A stretch of 64,000 nucleotides of DNA from contig OX393550.1 of the NCBI GenBank assembly GCA_947650365.1, positions 54,539,366 through 54,603,365 of the forward strand, read 5' to 3'. Shown here piece after piece: positions 12,431-22,068 of the stretch. Both the position numbers and the translations under genes were made by a program. The stretch comes from Chamaelirium japonicum (taxonomy: Eukaryota > Streptophyta > Magnoliopsida > Liliales > Melanthiaceae). Under the pieces are notes generated by a model. The model had not been told where the DNA came from, did no database searches, and saw nothing but the letters and a program-made list of their open reading frames with translations. Position 1 is the first letter of the stretch, and each line of letters opens with the position of its first letter.

Positions 12431-13179
12431 TGTGGGGGAAAATCTTCGTGCCGACCCGAAGACTCTCGCAGCACCAGTCAGTTGAATGTTCGTGTTGACG
12501 TCGAAGATCGTTGGTCGATCTGTTGATCGACTGTTGATCGAAGTTGAAGCTTTTCATTTGTAAACAGAGAGATGCAATCAGAGAGAGTTTGACACGAGAA
12601 GTGATCTCGGAGTTCAGCCGAAGCCTACGTCTCCGTGCTATAGGGTGCAACCCGAATTCACTAACACTTATATTGAAGTGATCTCGACAGGCCGAGTATC
12701 ACTGTAAATACTGATCTTTCTAAAAGAAGATCAAAGGGAGATGGTAGATCGGAAGTGTGAAATCCCAGAGCTCTGGTTCTGAAAGTCAGATCTCAGAGTG
12801 GAAATCAGATTTGTGGATCTGGATTTCGATCCTTTTACATTCGAAGGCACTGCTATTTATAGGCATTCCGGGTGGCGAATGGCGGTTTCTACTGCAGTAT
12901 TTGGGGATCCTCCAGGTAAAGTTGCGAGCCCTGCGGTTGTCTTCGGGGGCCCACCAGGCAAGGCCGATGGGTCCCGTTGTAGTCCTCGTGGGTCCACCAG
13001 GCAGGGCCGGTGGGTCCCGCTGTAGTCCTCGTGGGCCCACCAGGCAGGGCTGGTGGGTCCCGTGGTAGTCCTCGTGGGTCCACCAGGCAGGGCTGGTGGG
13101 TCCCGTGGTAGTCCTCGTGGGCCCACCAGGCAGGGCTGGTGGGTCCCGTGGTAGATTTATGCCAAAATTTGCACCCACA
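12431..13179 (-). repeat. Element B 3' LTR
   Basis: 749 bp, TGTGGG...CCCACA ends. U3 carries about five copies of a 43-bp-type repeat (12945-13150). Read on the - strand, CTATAAATAG (12862-12853) is the likely TATA box, followed downstream by the R/U5 part ending CCCCCACA at 12431. Confidence 0.95.
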
Positions 13180-13200
13180 GTTACCCCCTCCAAGTTAGCT
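13180..13200 (-). other. Element B polypurine tract
   Basis: On the - strand AACTTGGAGGGGGTAAC lies directly before the 3' LTR. The same tract precedes the 3' LTRs of A (30604-30618), C (63333-63348) and F (37936-37952). It is the usual primer for plus-strand DNA synthesis. Confidence 0.85.
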
Positions 13201-13309
13201 AGAGTGCATTCTAGCTGGCTTGGACTTTGGTGCAAAAAATAGCAACTTCCTGTTTAGAAAAACGGACACGAAGAAACTTGCCGCATGTTAGAGAGAAAAA
13301 AGTGACTTG

Positions 13310-14865
13310 ATCGGTCAATTTGGACCGATCGGTCAAATTTTGACCGATCGGTCAAATTTTGACCGATCGGTCAAAATTCAACCGGTCAAGAATCGGGTGA
13401 TCGGTCAAAAAACAGGGTTTTTTGACCGATCCAGTAGTATTTTTGACCGATCAGCTGAAATTTGGCCGATCGGTTAAAATTTTGACCGATCGGTCACTTT
13501 TGACCGATCGGTCAAATTTTGACCGATCGGGCAAAATTCAATCGGTCAAGAATCGATTGATCGGTCAAAAAACAGGGTTTTTTGACCGATCCAGTAGAAA
13601 TTTGACCGATCAGATAACTTTCGCCGATCGGACATGTTTGTCCGATCGGTGAAAAATATCCGGTCAAGGTTCGAGTGATCGGCAAAAAACCTTGGTTTTT
13701 TGCCAGATCCAGTAGAAATTTGACCGATCAGATAACTTTCGCCGATCGGACATGTTTGTCCGATCGGTGAAAAAATATCCGGTCAAGGTTTCGAGTGATC
13801 GGCAAAAAACCTTGGTTTTTTGCCAGATCCAGTAGAATTTTGACCGATCAGATAACTTTCGCCGATCGGACATGTTTGTCCGATCGGTGAAAAATATCCG
13901 GTCTAGGTTCGAGTGATCGGCAAAAAACCTTGGTTTTTTGCCAGATCCAGTAGAAATTTGACCGATCAGATAACTTTCGCCGATCGGACATGTTTGTCCG
14001 ATCGGTGAAAAAATATCCGGTCAAGGTTCGAGTGATCGGCAAAAAACCTTGGTTTTTTGCCAGATCCAGTAGAAATTTGACCGATCAGATAACTTTCGCC
14101 GATCGGACATGTTTGTCCGATCGGTGAAAAAATATCCGGTCAAGGTTTCGAGTGATCGGCAAAAAACCTTGGTTTTTTGCCAGATCCAGTAGAATTTTGA
14201 CCGATCAGATAACTTTCGCCGATCGGACATGTTTGTCCGATCGGTGAAAAATATCCGGTCAAGGTTCGAGTGATCGGCAAAAAACCTTGGTTTTTTGCCA
14301 GATCCAGTAGAAATTTGACCGATCAGATAACTTTCGCCGATCGGACATGTTTGTCCGATCGGTGAAAAATATCCGGTCAAGGTTCGAGTGATCGGCAAAA
14401 AACCTTGGTTTTTTGCCAGATCCAGTAGAAATTTGACCGATCAGATAACTTTCGCCGATCGGACATGTTTGTCCGATCGGTGAAAAATATCCGGTCAAGG
14501 TTCGAGTGATCGGCAAAAAACCTTGGTTTTTTGCCAGATCCAGTAGAAATTTGACCGATCAGATAACTTTCGCCGATCGGACATGTTTGTCCGATCGGTG
14601 AAAAATATCCGGTCAAGGTTCGAATGATCGGCAAAAAACCTTGGTTTTTTGCCAGATCGAGTAGAAATTTGACCGATCAGATAACTTTCGCCGATCGGAC
14701 ATGTTTGTCCGATCAATGAAAAATATCCGGTCAAGGTTCGAATGATCGGCAAAAAACCTTGGTTTTTTGCCAGATCGAGTAGAAATTTGACCGATCAGAT
14801 AACTTTCGCCGATCGGACATGTTTGTCCGATCGGTGAAGAAATATCCGGTCAAGGTGAAGTTCGA
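13310..14865. repeat. Element B hairpin/W-box array (118-bp units)
   Basis: 13310-13600: short GATCGGTCAA-type units, including TTGACCGATCGGTCAA-like palindromes and a hairpin GGTCAAAAAAC/AGG/GTTTTTTGACC. From about 13600: ten or so near-identical units of about 118 bp. Each has the inverted repeat GATCGGACATG/TTTGTCCGATC, a perfect 11-bp hairpin GGCAAAAAACC/TT/GGTTTTTTGCC and two TTGACC boxes. Lies about 440-2000 bp upstream of the antisense gene's ATG and directly inside the 3' LTR. Short ORFs repeated every 118 bp are by-products of the repeat. Confidence 0.93.
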
Positions 14866-15139
14866 ACCTGCCCTTCAGAGAAAGTTTGCTGCTTTGTTCT
14901 TCGATATTTTGGCAGAGTTTTGAACATTGATGGAGCTTGATTCTTCTTGTTTTGAATCCTTGATTGGCTTGATGGTTGCTTTGAACCGGCGGTCCGGTTT
15001 ACCTAGACCGGTGGCTTGATTAGACCGTTGGTTCATGCGGACCGGTAGGTCCGACGTTTCGCCTGGTCGCGACTGTTCGCCTGGTTTTGCGCTTGCTACG
15101 GATGGATGCCACGTGTACCTACAAAAACACGCGATTTGA

Positions 15140-15200
15140 TATGGTGAAGACACGTGTCTTCTCGATTTGCGCACCTGTTTTACCCTGGGTACAAAAAGCT
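15140..15200 (+). promoter_or_regulatory. Candidate promoter of element B antisense gene
   Basis: G-box ACACGTGT at 15150-15157, and another CACGTG at 15110-15115. Where A and C have a TATA box after CCCTGGGTA, B reads GGGTACAAAAAG (about 15186-15197), so the TATA is weakened. The ATG follows at 15306. Confidence 0.5.
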
Positions 15201-15305
15201 TTCACCGGCTGTCATTTTGCCTCACGCTTCCAAAATTTTTCGAAGTCCAGACTCTTGCTCTCTTGATTTCTGCTCTCTGTTCTCTGCGCTTGTCTGATCG
15301 GTGAA

Positions 15306-18063
15306 ATGGCTTCCTCGGGCAGTTCGAAGAAGTCCGGTACGACTCCCTCGAAGAGAAAGGGAAAGGAAATCGTCGAGGTCCAATCTCCTCCGAGGGGCCG
15401 TGGCAAAGGCAAGGCTGCTCTCGCTGAACTTGGCCAACTTGGCAAGAGGCACCAAGGGGTTGGGTTTGCTTCGGCGCCATCAAGGCCAGAGTTCATCCCC
15501 AAGGTGAAGTTTGTTCTGGGCCCTCTCATGCCCCTGACAGAGGAGACGGAGTACATGTATAATGTAGGTAGCGAGCTCACGGATACGAAGAGAAAGAAGT
15601 GGCAAGCATTGCTCTCTTTCTTCACAGAAGGGAAGGGGGCGCAGCCTTCGCTCCCCAGCATTCAGACTGCGTTCGGCATCGACAAGAAGACAGTCTTCAC
15701 CAATTTTGCTAGCAAAGAGCAGGTCATGGGAACTATAGTGACCGTTGGCCAACTCAACTGCGGTCTACGTCTGCCTTTGCCACCCTTCGCTGCCAGATTG
15801 CTGAATACTTCTGGCCTTTGCCCGGGGCAGGTCACTGGGAACGCATGGCGAATCATTTACGCCTTCTGCCGAGTGGAGTCAGATTTTCAAGAGGACTTGA
15901 GGGCCTGCTACTCCAGTATCCCGGTAGGAGAACCTGCCCGGATCGAGCTTGGATATTTCTTCTTTCACTATCGATGGAGCTACAGGAAGGACAGCCCTTT
16001 CTATAATTTGACTGGAATATCTCCACTGCGCCCACTCACCGATACAGTCCCTTCGGACAAATTGTATACTGACTGGCCAATCTCTGTCTCCGGCGCGTGG
16101 ACATCCATGTCAGTGCCAGACACCCCCCGAGACAGCGTACACGACGCAGTTAAGATGTACAGCGCTGGAGGCATCTTCGCCTGGAGTTCTGAGAGGGCGG
16201 GAGCCATAGATAATTTGTTCCTCGAGCTGACCTGTGGAACCAGGTCGTGGAAACAGTTTTCTAACTGTCCTGTGAGATATGGCAAGGCCAATCTCCTCCA
16301 CAGATCGAAGGACAGGTATGAGGACAACGAAGTCCTATACTCTGATTATGAAGAGGATCCCAGCTCGGGCAAGATCATCCGGAAGATTAGGGTCGAGAAG
16401 AAAGTCTACAACGCGAGGCGCCGATTGCCCACTATGGATGAGAAATTGGTTATCCAAAGAGGCCCCGCGAAGAAGAAGCGAAAAACACTCATCAAGCCTA
16501 AGGAAGATGAAGAAGAAGAAAAGAAAAAGAACGAAGAGGAAGAAGAAAGGAAGAAAAATGAAGAAGAAGAAGAGACAGAAAATATCAGCCACGACATCAG
16601 TGGCAATGATGAAGACGAGGACGGGGACGGCGAGGATGATCCGTCTACTACCTCCTCCAATGGGGATGGTGAGAATGAAAACGGGGGTGGTGAGGAAGAA
16701 ATTCCTCCCACCCCCACTGGTGGTGCAACAGGGGAGGATTCGATTCCAATTCCCATTGACGAGGTCAAAGCCCGTCAAATGGAAGAAGTGCTTGACATGG
16801 AAGGTGATGGCCCAAAAGCGGTTCCCACCTACAAGTTCGACGAATTGAAGAAGCCGATGCGCTTCAAGATAAAGCTGTCGAAGAGTGCTGGGGTTGGAAG
16901 CAACCCCACGCCTCTGAATCAAATCCCCCCCGACGCTCCTCGCATTGAGGGAGCAACAATGAGTGGGGGTGTAGAGGTTGAGCAACCCCCTCCCCCCTCT
17001 CACTCTCTGCTCAACGAGGTGGAGGCCATGCTGGCCGGGCTTACCCAGCCAGGCGGGTCGCAAGAAGAGAGAGCCTCACCTCCCAGGAATGCTTCCCCCC
17101 CTGCTAATTTGGAGAGGGGAAGTCGAGTGGGGGATGGGGCTCCTCAACCTCAACCAGCGCCAACCCCGACTCAGGAGAAATCAACTCCTAAGAGTGGCTC
17201 TGATCGTCGGAAAGGCAAAGAGCCGAAGGTCGAAACATCAGGTAATTGAACTTAACTTGTTTTGAATGTCTTGTTTCTGAAGTTCGAAAATAATCTAACA
17301 CTTTGATTCCCTTTGATTGCAGGTACGCCTGCTGGATTGACTCCGACAATAAAAAACTTGGGTGACGTTGATATCAACCGCCCCACTGCTGCGATCAGAA
17401 AGCTCATCAACCTTCCGAGTGCCACTTTGGATGAAGCTTTTGATAGAATTAACCTGGTGGTAGGTGCATCTGCTTGATCGATCATTTGAATCTTATCTTT
17501 CTTCAGAATAATTCAACTCTTTTGTTCTTTTGCAGAACTCAGCACTTATGAATGTTGCAACCAAACTCTCTTTGAGGGCGGGAGCAAAAGAAGCTGTGGC
17601 TGAAATAAATAAGTTGACCGCGGAGAGAGATGAGCTAAGAGATCTCCTGACTTCGAAGAAAGCTTCTCTCAAAACCAAGATTAAGGAACTTCGGGAGGGA
17701 AAGCTGGAGATCAAAGGGCTGAAGGATCGATGTGAGGCACAGAGTCACGAACTCGAATCTCTGAAGACTCGACTCTCAAAGGTTGAGGATGTGTCCTGTG
17801 GCCGTTCCATCGAGATCCAAGAGCTGAAGCAACAATTTGCTACCCAGCACGCTGCCTTTGCTGCCAGAGAAGAGACTTCGAAGAAGGCACTGGAGCACGC
17901 GTTGTCTGAGTGCAAGGTTTACAAGGAGACAGCAGAGAAGGCGGCAGAAGCGCTCAGGACTCATGTAGCTAGCGTCCGATCCTCCAAGGCATCAGTGGCG
18001 AGTAAAGCTCGTCCTGGATCCGAAGGGGAGAAGTCGCATGCGAAGAGTGTGGCCAAGCCCTGA
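15306..18063 (+). CDS. Element B antisense gene (aORF), three exons, intact, 866 aa
   Basis: Exons 15306-17241, 17323-17459 and 17536-18063; introns of 81 and 76 bp are GT...TTGCAG. Exon lengths sum to 2601 nt, one open frame ending TGA. Residues 1-35 are basic and Ser-rich. About 40-380 form a conserved domain found in all copies (GLRLPLPPFAARLLNTSG near 153-170; LELTCGTRSWKQFSNCPVR near 306-324). PAKKKRK at 387-393 resembles the SV40 nuclear signal. 399-465 is Glu/Asp-rich. 466-690 is Pro-rich and low-complexity. Exon 3 is a Lys/Glu-rich coiled coil with heptad-like Leu spacing. Predicted nuclear and oligomeric; function unknown. It has no catalytic motif I recognise. It converges on pol, stops 618 bp apart. 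This start is chosen because all three copies begin MASSGS and no upstream in-frame ATG fits. Confidence 0.88.
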
Positions 18064-18239
18064 GACTTTTCTTCTTCTTTGTTGTTGTACTTGTAAATTT
18101 TTGAAATGTAACAGCTCCTTGTATCTGACATATTTTGATGATAATAGAAGACATCTTTTTTTGTATTTGAAACTTGCACTTCTTTTGAGTTGAATGTCTT
18201 TGAATGTTGAATTCTGGAATGCTATTTGAGTATACATAC

Positions 18240-18600
18240 ATTTGAATGTAAATTGAATACGCGTATACTTGAATGTAAGGGGTTGAGTCGCTACTCAATC
18301 ACCCAAACTTTGTAACTTTGAAAATTGAATTTGAATTCGAATAACATTTGAATGTAAGGGGTCGAGTCGCAACTCAAACTCCCAAACCTGTTAGACGATA
18401 TCGAATTGATTGAATTTCGAAGGTCAGTTTAACATTCGCTAGTAAGGGGTCGAGTCGCAACTCTAACACCCAAACATGTTAAGACCTGGTAACTTGAAAA
18501 TGGTCAGTTTTTAACATTTGCTAGTAAGGGGTTGGGTCGCAACCCTAACACCCAAACTTGTTAAAAGACCTGGTAATTTGAATATGGATAACTTGTAATT
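18240..18600 (-). repeat. Element B hairpin-rich spacer between pol and antisense-gene 3' ends
   Basis: Four units spaced by about 70-100 bp. On the + strand each reads AAGGGGT, a hairpin with loop CGCA (GAGT/ACTC twice, GAGT/ACTC with loop CGCT once, GGGT/ACCC once), then AACACCCAAAC. The GGGT/ACCC unit differs from GAGT/ACTC by paired changes on both arms. Located between the stop codons at 18063 and 18682. Confidence 0.75.
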
Positions 18601-18681
18601 GCTTCAGAACTTGGATTGAAAATCAGAACACTTGTACATTTGAACATTTGAAAGAGAGCTTTATTCATCACAGAATATACA

Positions 18682-21600
18682 TTATGGATAGAACAACTTG
18701 AGGTGTCTAGAATTCCAAGCTCGAGGCAATCTATCTCCTTCTGGTGTAATCAGTCTGTAAGAACCTTTGCCTCCAACTGACTCAATGATATATGGACCTT
18801 CCCAGTTGGGAGCAAGCTTTCCACTGCTGTGTTCTTTGGTATTGTAGAAAACTGCTCTGAGAACTAAACTACCCACTGGGAATTGTCTCTTGTGGACTTT
18901 CTTGTCATAGGCTCTTTTGATCTTCTGTTGATATTTGGCCACACGAAGTGATGCTAGATCTCGTAGTTCTTCAGAGAAGTCTAGATCATTGATCCGAAGT
19001 TCTTCATTGACTCCTTCTTCAACAGCTTTAGTCTTCAAAGTACTTGATATGTTTTCTGCTGGGAGTACTGCCTCTGATCCATATGTTAGGCGAAAAGGCG
19101 AGAACCCAGTTGATCTTCTCGGAGTTGTGCGATACCCCCAAAGAACTTCAGGTAGGACTTGCTCCCACAATCCTTTCTTATCATTGAGTTTCTTCTTGAG
19201 TATACCAAGAATAGCTCTGTTGGAGGCTTCTGCTTGGCCATTGCATTGAGGATATCTTGGAGTTGAATAGAATAGTTTAATACCATGGTTCAGACAGAAT
19301 TCTCGAAACTTGTCGGAGTCAAACTGAGCTCCATTGTCTGCAACGAGAACTTGAGGTGTACCAAATCTTGAGAAGATGTTGTGCCGAATGAATTTGATCA
19401 CTTCGTTATCAGTCTCTCGGAAGAGGGGCACAGCTTCAACCCATTTGGTGAAGTAATCTGTGGCCAGCAGTAGGTACTTCTTCTTGCTTGGAGTTGGAGG
19501 GAAAGGACCCAAGAAGTCTAAACCCCATTGATGGAAGGGCCAGGGACTTGATAATTGATGGAGTTCATCTGCAGGGAGATGAATAGCTCGAGCGTGCCGT
19601 TGACAAGGTTCGCACCTTTGAATGACTTGTTGAGCATCCCTTGCCATTGTTGGCCAGTAGTACCCTTGTAGCTTCGTCTTGGCTTCAAGGGATCTTCCTC
19701 CCGAATGATTTCCACAAGCTCCGGAGTGGATATCAATCAGGATTGCCTGTGCTTGTTCAGGACCAAGGCACTTGAGTAACATCCCGTTGTGAGATTTGAA
19801 ATATAAATCTTCACCTTGTAAAGTGTAGCAAGGGAGCTTCCTTTGGAGCCTTCGGGCTTGATTTGGATCTTCTGGCATTTTGCCATGTTTGAAGAAGTCA
19901 AGAATTTGTCGTCTCCAATCTTCAAGCTGATCTCCACCCCCAGATCCTTCTGTAGTGGTAAGAATCTGTTGATCGGGGATGGTTTTGGGCACTTCTTGAT
20001 AATCAATTTGTATTTGCCTTCCTCCGAGTGAGTCTCCAAGAACTGAGGCAGCATTAGCTAAGGCATCTGCTTCTCGGTTCTCTGCTCTGGGGATTTGAAT
20101 GAATTCAGCGCTAGTAAAACGTTGTTGAAGACGTCGTACTAAGGCCAAGTAGAGTTGCATTCTTTCTTCTCGAGCTGTGTACTCTCCATTGATTTGCCTT
20201 ATGATCAATTGGGAGTCGCTGTATATGATGATTTGATCTACCCCCAGAGATTCTGCCATTTCGAGTCCGGAAATGAGTGCTTCATATTCAGCTTCGTTGT
20301 TGGTGGCATTAAACCCAAGTAGAGTGGCCTTCTGGAGATGATCAAGTTCGGGGGATATTAAGACTATCCCAGTTCCCGAACCGATCGAACTTGATGCTCC
20401 ATCAGTATATAGCTTCCAAGGAGGAGTTGCAGCAATAACTTCAAGACTTAGATCAATTTTCGTTGTAGGATTGATCGGAGGCTTATCCTCATCTTCCAAG
20501 CGCATATCGACATCTTCTTCCCAAGTGATGGGGTCTTCAACTGGAAAGTCAGCTAGAAAATCAGCAATTGCTTGACCTTTGATAGAAGTGCGAGATTCGA
20601 ATTGAATCCCCAGAGCACTCATTTCGATCACCCATTTGGTCATTCGACCAGCTCGACCAGCTTTGTCAATGATATCTTTGAGTGAGTGTTCTGAAATGAC
20701 AGTAATCTGGTGGGAGACGAAGTACGGTTGAAGACGACGCGATGCAGTGAGCAAGGCCAATATGACCTTCTCAGTTTTTGAGTAGCGAGTCTCAGCCGGA
20801 AGAAGAGTGTGGCTGATGTAGTAGACTGGATGTTCGATGCCTTCTCTTCTACTAACTAAGACCGCGCTGATTGCTTGATCGGTCACGGCAAGGTAGAGCC
20901 ACAAGTCTTCTTTTGGAAGTGGAGCAGTCAGGATAGGAGCTTGCACCAGATATTTCTTGATGCTTTGAAATGCCTCTTCACAGATTGGATTCCAGCCAGA
21001 TGTATCCGCCTTTCGTAGTTTGTCGAAGAGTGGCTTGCACTTGTCTGAAGATTTTGAAATGAATCGATTGAGTGCTGCTAACCTTCCAGTGAGGCGTTGA
21101 ACTTCTTTTCGATTTGTAGGTGAAGGCATATCGATGATGGCTCGAATTTGATCGGGATTGGCTTCGATACCCCTCCTGGTCACAAGATGACCCAGGAATT
21201 TGCCAGATTGAACTCCGAAAGCGCACTTGGCTGGATTGAGCTTCATTCGATACTTTCGGAGGACTTGGAAGGTTTCAGCCAGATCAGATAGATGTTTGCT
21301 CCGAACGGAACTCTTGGTGAGGAGATCATCGACATAGACTTCGACGTTGCGACCGATCTGATCTTCGAACATTTTGGTGACCAGCCTTTGATAGGTGGAA
21401 CCAGCATTTTTGAGGCCGAATGGCATGACATTGTAGCAATAAAGGCCTCGGCTAGTCACAAAACATGTCTTCTCTTGATCATCAGCGTGGAGTGGAATTT
21501 GATTGTATCCGGAATACCCATCCATGAAAGACAATAGCTCGTGGCCAGCAGTGGCGTCGACGAGTCTATCTATCCTTGGCATGGGAAAAGGATCTTTGGG

Positions 21601-22062
21601 GCAAGCCTTGTTGAGATTGGTAAAGTCGATGCAGACTCTGACTTTCCCATTCTTCTTTGGAACAGCCACTATGTTAGAGATCCAAGTTGGATACTCTACT
21701 TCTCGGATGAATCCGGCTGCGAGTAGCTTGGTAATTTCTTCTTGAACAGCAACTTGTAGCTCTGGTCGAATGGTGCGAGGCTTTTGCTTGACGGGCTTCA
21801 CCTCTTCTTTGATCGCAAGTCGGTGACAAGCGTCATCTGGATTGATCCCAGGCATGTCTTCGAAGCACCATGCGAAGACGTCGATATTGGACTGGAGGAA
21901 GGATACCATGTCTTGCGCTTCTGCGTCGCTAAGACCGGTACCAATAAATGTTTGTTGAGGGAGATCTTCGCTGCCTATGTTGATCGGGATGATTTCTTCA
22001 ATTGAAGGTGATGCTTCCCATTCGATGGGTGGGGGTTTGGTCAGCGGAATCTCCTTTGATTG
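18682..22062 (-). CDS. pol: Element B pol part: RT, RNase H, second RNase H, integrase (downstream of in-frame UAG)
   Basis: Same frame as gag-protease, separated only by UAG at 22065-22063; 51 further sense codons precede the first Met (21909). Positions counted from that Met: RT about 45-225 with VCIDFTNLN (92-100) and YVDD (192-195); gypsy RNase H about 335-450; second, archaeal-type RNase H 497-625 (D503, acidic NEAEYEAL, D565, D616); integrase zinc finger H728, H735, C766, C769; core D798, D858 and E894, a DD35E triad; GPY-type C-terminus 1034-1075. Copies RNA into DNA and integrates it. Two RNase H domains mark the Tat lineage. All catalytic residues are present. No own start signal is evident, so translation by readthrough of the UAG is inferred. 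Confidence 0.95.
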   Translation of the reverse strand, partial: QSKEIPLTKPPPIEWEASPSIEEIIPINIGSEDLPQQTFIGTGLSDAEAQDMVSFLQSNIDVFAWCFEDMPGINPDDACHRLAIKEEVKPVKQKPRTIRPELQVAVQEEITKLLAAGFIREVEYPTWISNIVAVPKKNGKVRVCIDFTNLNKACPKDPFPMPRIDRLVDATAGHELLSFMDGYSGYNQIPLHADDQEKTCFVTSRGLYCYNVMPFGLKNAGSTYQRLVTKMFEDQIGRNVEVYVDDLLTKSSVRSKHLSDLAETFQVLRKYRMKLNPAKCAFGVQSGKFLGHLVTRRGIEANPDQIRAIIDMPSPTNRKEVQRLTGRLAALNRFISKSSDKCKPLFDKLRKADTSGWNPICEEAFQSIKKYLVQAPILTAPLPKEDLWLYLAVTDQAISAVLVSRREGIEHPVYYISHTLLPAETRYSKTEKVILALLTASRRLQPYFVSHQITVISEHSLKDIIDKAGRAGRMTKWVIEMSALGIQFESRTSIKGQAIADFLADFPVEDPITWEEDVDMRLEDEDKPPINPTTKIDLSLEVIAATPPWKLYTDGASSSIGSGTGIVLISPELDHLQKATLLGFNATNNEAEYEALISGLEMAESLGVDQIIIYSDSQLIIRQINGEYTAREERMQLYLALVRRLQQRFTSAEFIQIPRAENREADALANAASVLGDSLGGRQIQIDYQEVPKTIPDQQILTTTEGSGGGDQLEDWRRQILDFFKHGKMPEDPNQARRLQRKLPCYTLQGEDLYFKSHNGMLLKCLGPEQAQAILIDIHSGACGNHSGGRSLEAKTKLQGYYWPTMARDAQQVIQRCEPCQRHARAIHLPADELHQLSSPWPFHQWGLDFLGPFPPTPSKKKYLLLATDYFTKWVEAVPLFRETDNEVIKFIRHNIFSRFGTPQVLVADNGAQFDSDKFREFCLNHGIKLFYSTPRYPQCNGQAEASNRAILGILKKKLNDKKGLWEQVLPEVLWGYRTTPRRSTGFSPFRLTYGSEAVLPAENISSTLKTKAVEEGVNEELRINDLDFSEELRDLASLRVAKYQQKIKRAYDKKVHKRQFPVGSLVLRAVFYNTKEHSSGKLAPNWEGPYIIESVGGKGSYRLITPEGDRLPRAWNSRHLKLFYP

Positions 22063-22068
22063 CTATTT
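22055..22068 (-). promoter_or_regulatory. Candidate UAG readthrough site between gag-protease and RT
   Basis: The - strand reads AAA TAG CAA TCA AAG. The six bases after TAG fit CARYYA, the context that makes UAG leaky in tobamoviruses. Frame is continuous on both sides. Element C has the identical sequence at 54567-54581. Inference; not tested. Confidence 0.65.

Noticed and set aside
12757-13235. Pro/Gly/Trp-rich frames in LTR U3 (also in the other LTRs)
   Set aside because: Products of the 43-bp repeat read in three frames on both strands; position upstream of the TATA box suits regulatory DNA.
13664-14752. Series of 69-125-codon minus-strand frames repeated every 118 bp
   Set aside because: Same short peptide again and again from the hairpin array; no support beyond repeat structure.
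13600-14865. Possible CRISPR array (regular repeats with palindromes)
   Set aside because: Units abut with no unique spacers, the unit is about 118 bp, and the setting is a plant retrotransposon.
22063-22065. The gag stop of element B as simple damage
   Set aside because: Same UAG and same six following bases in element C, and B has no other lesion; kept as a candidate readthrough site instead.
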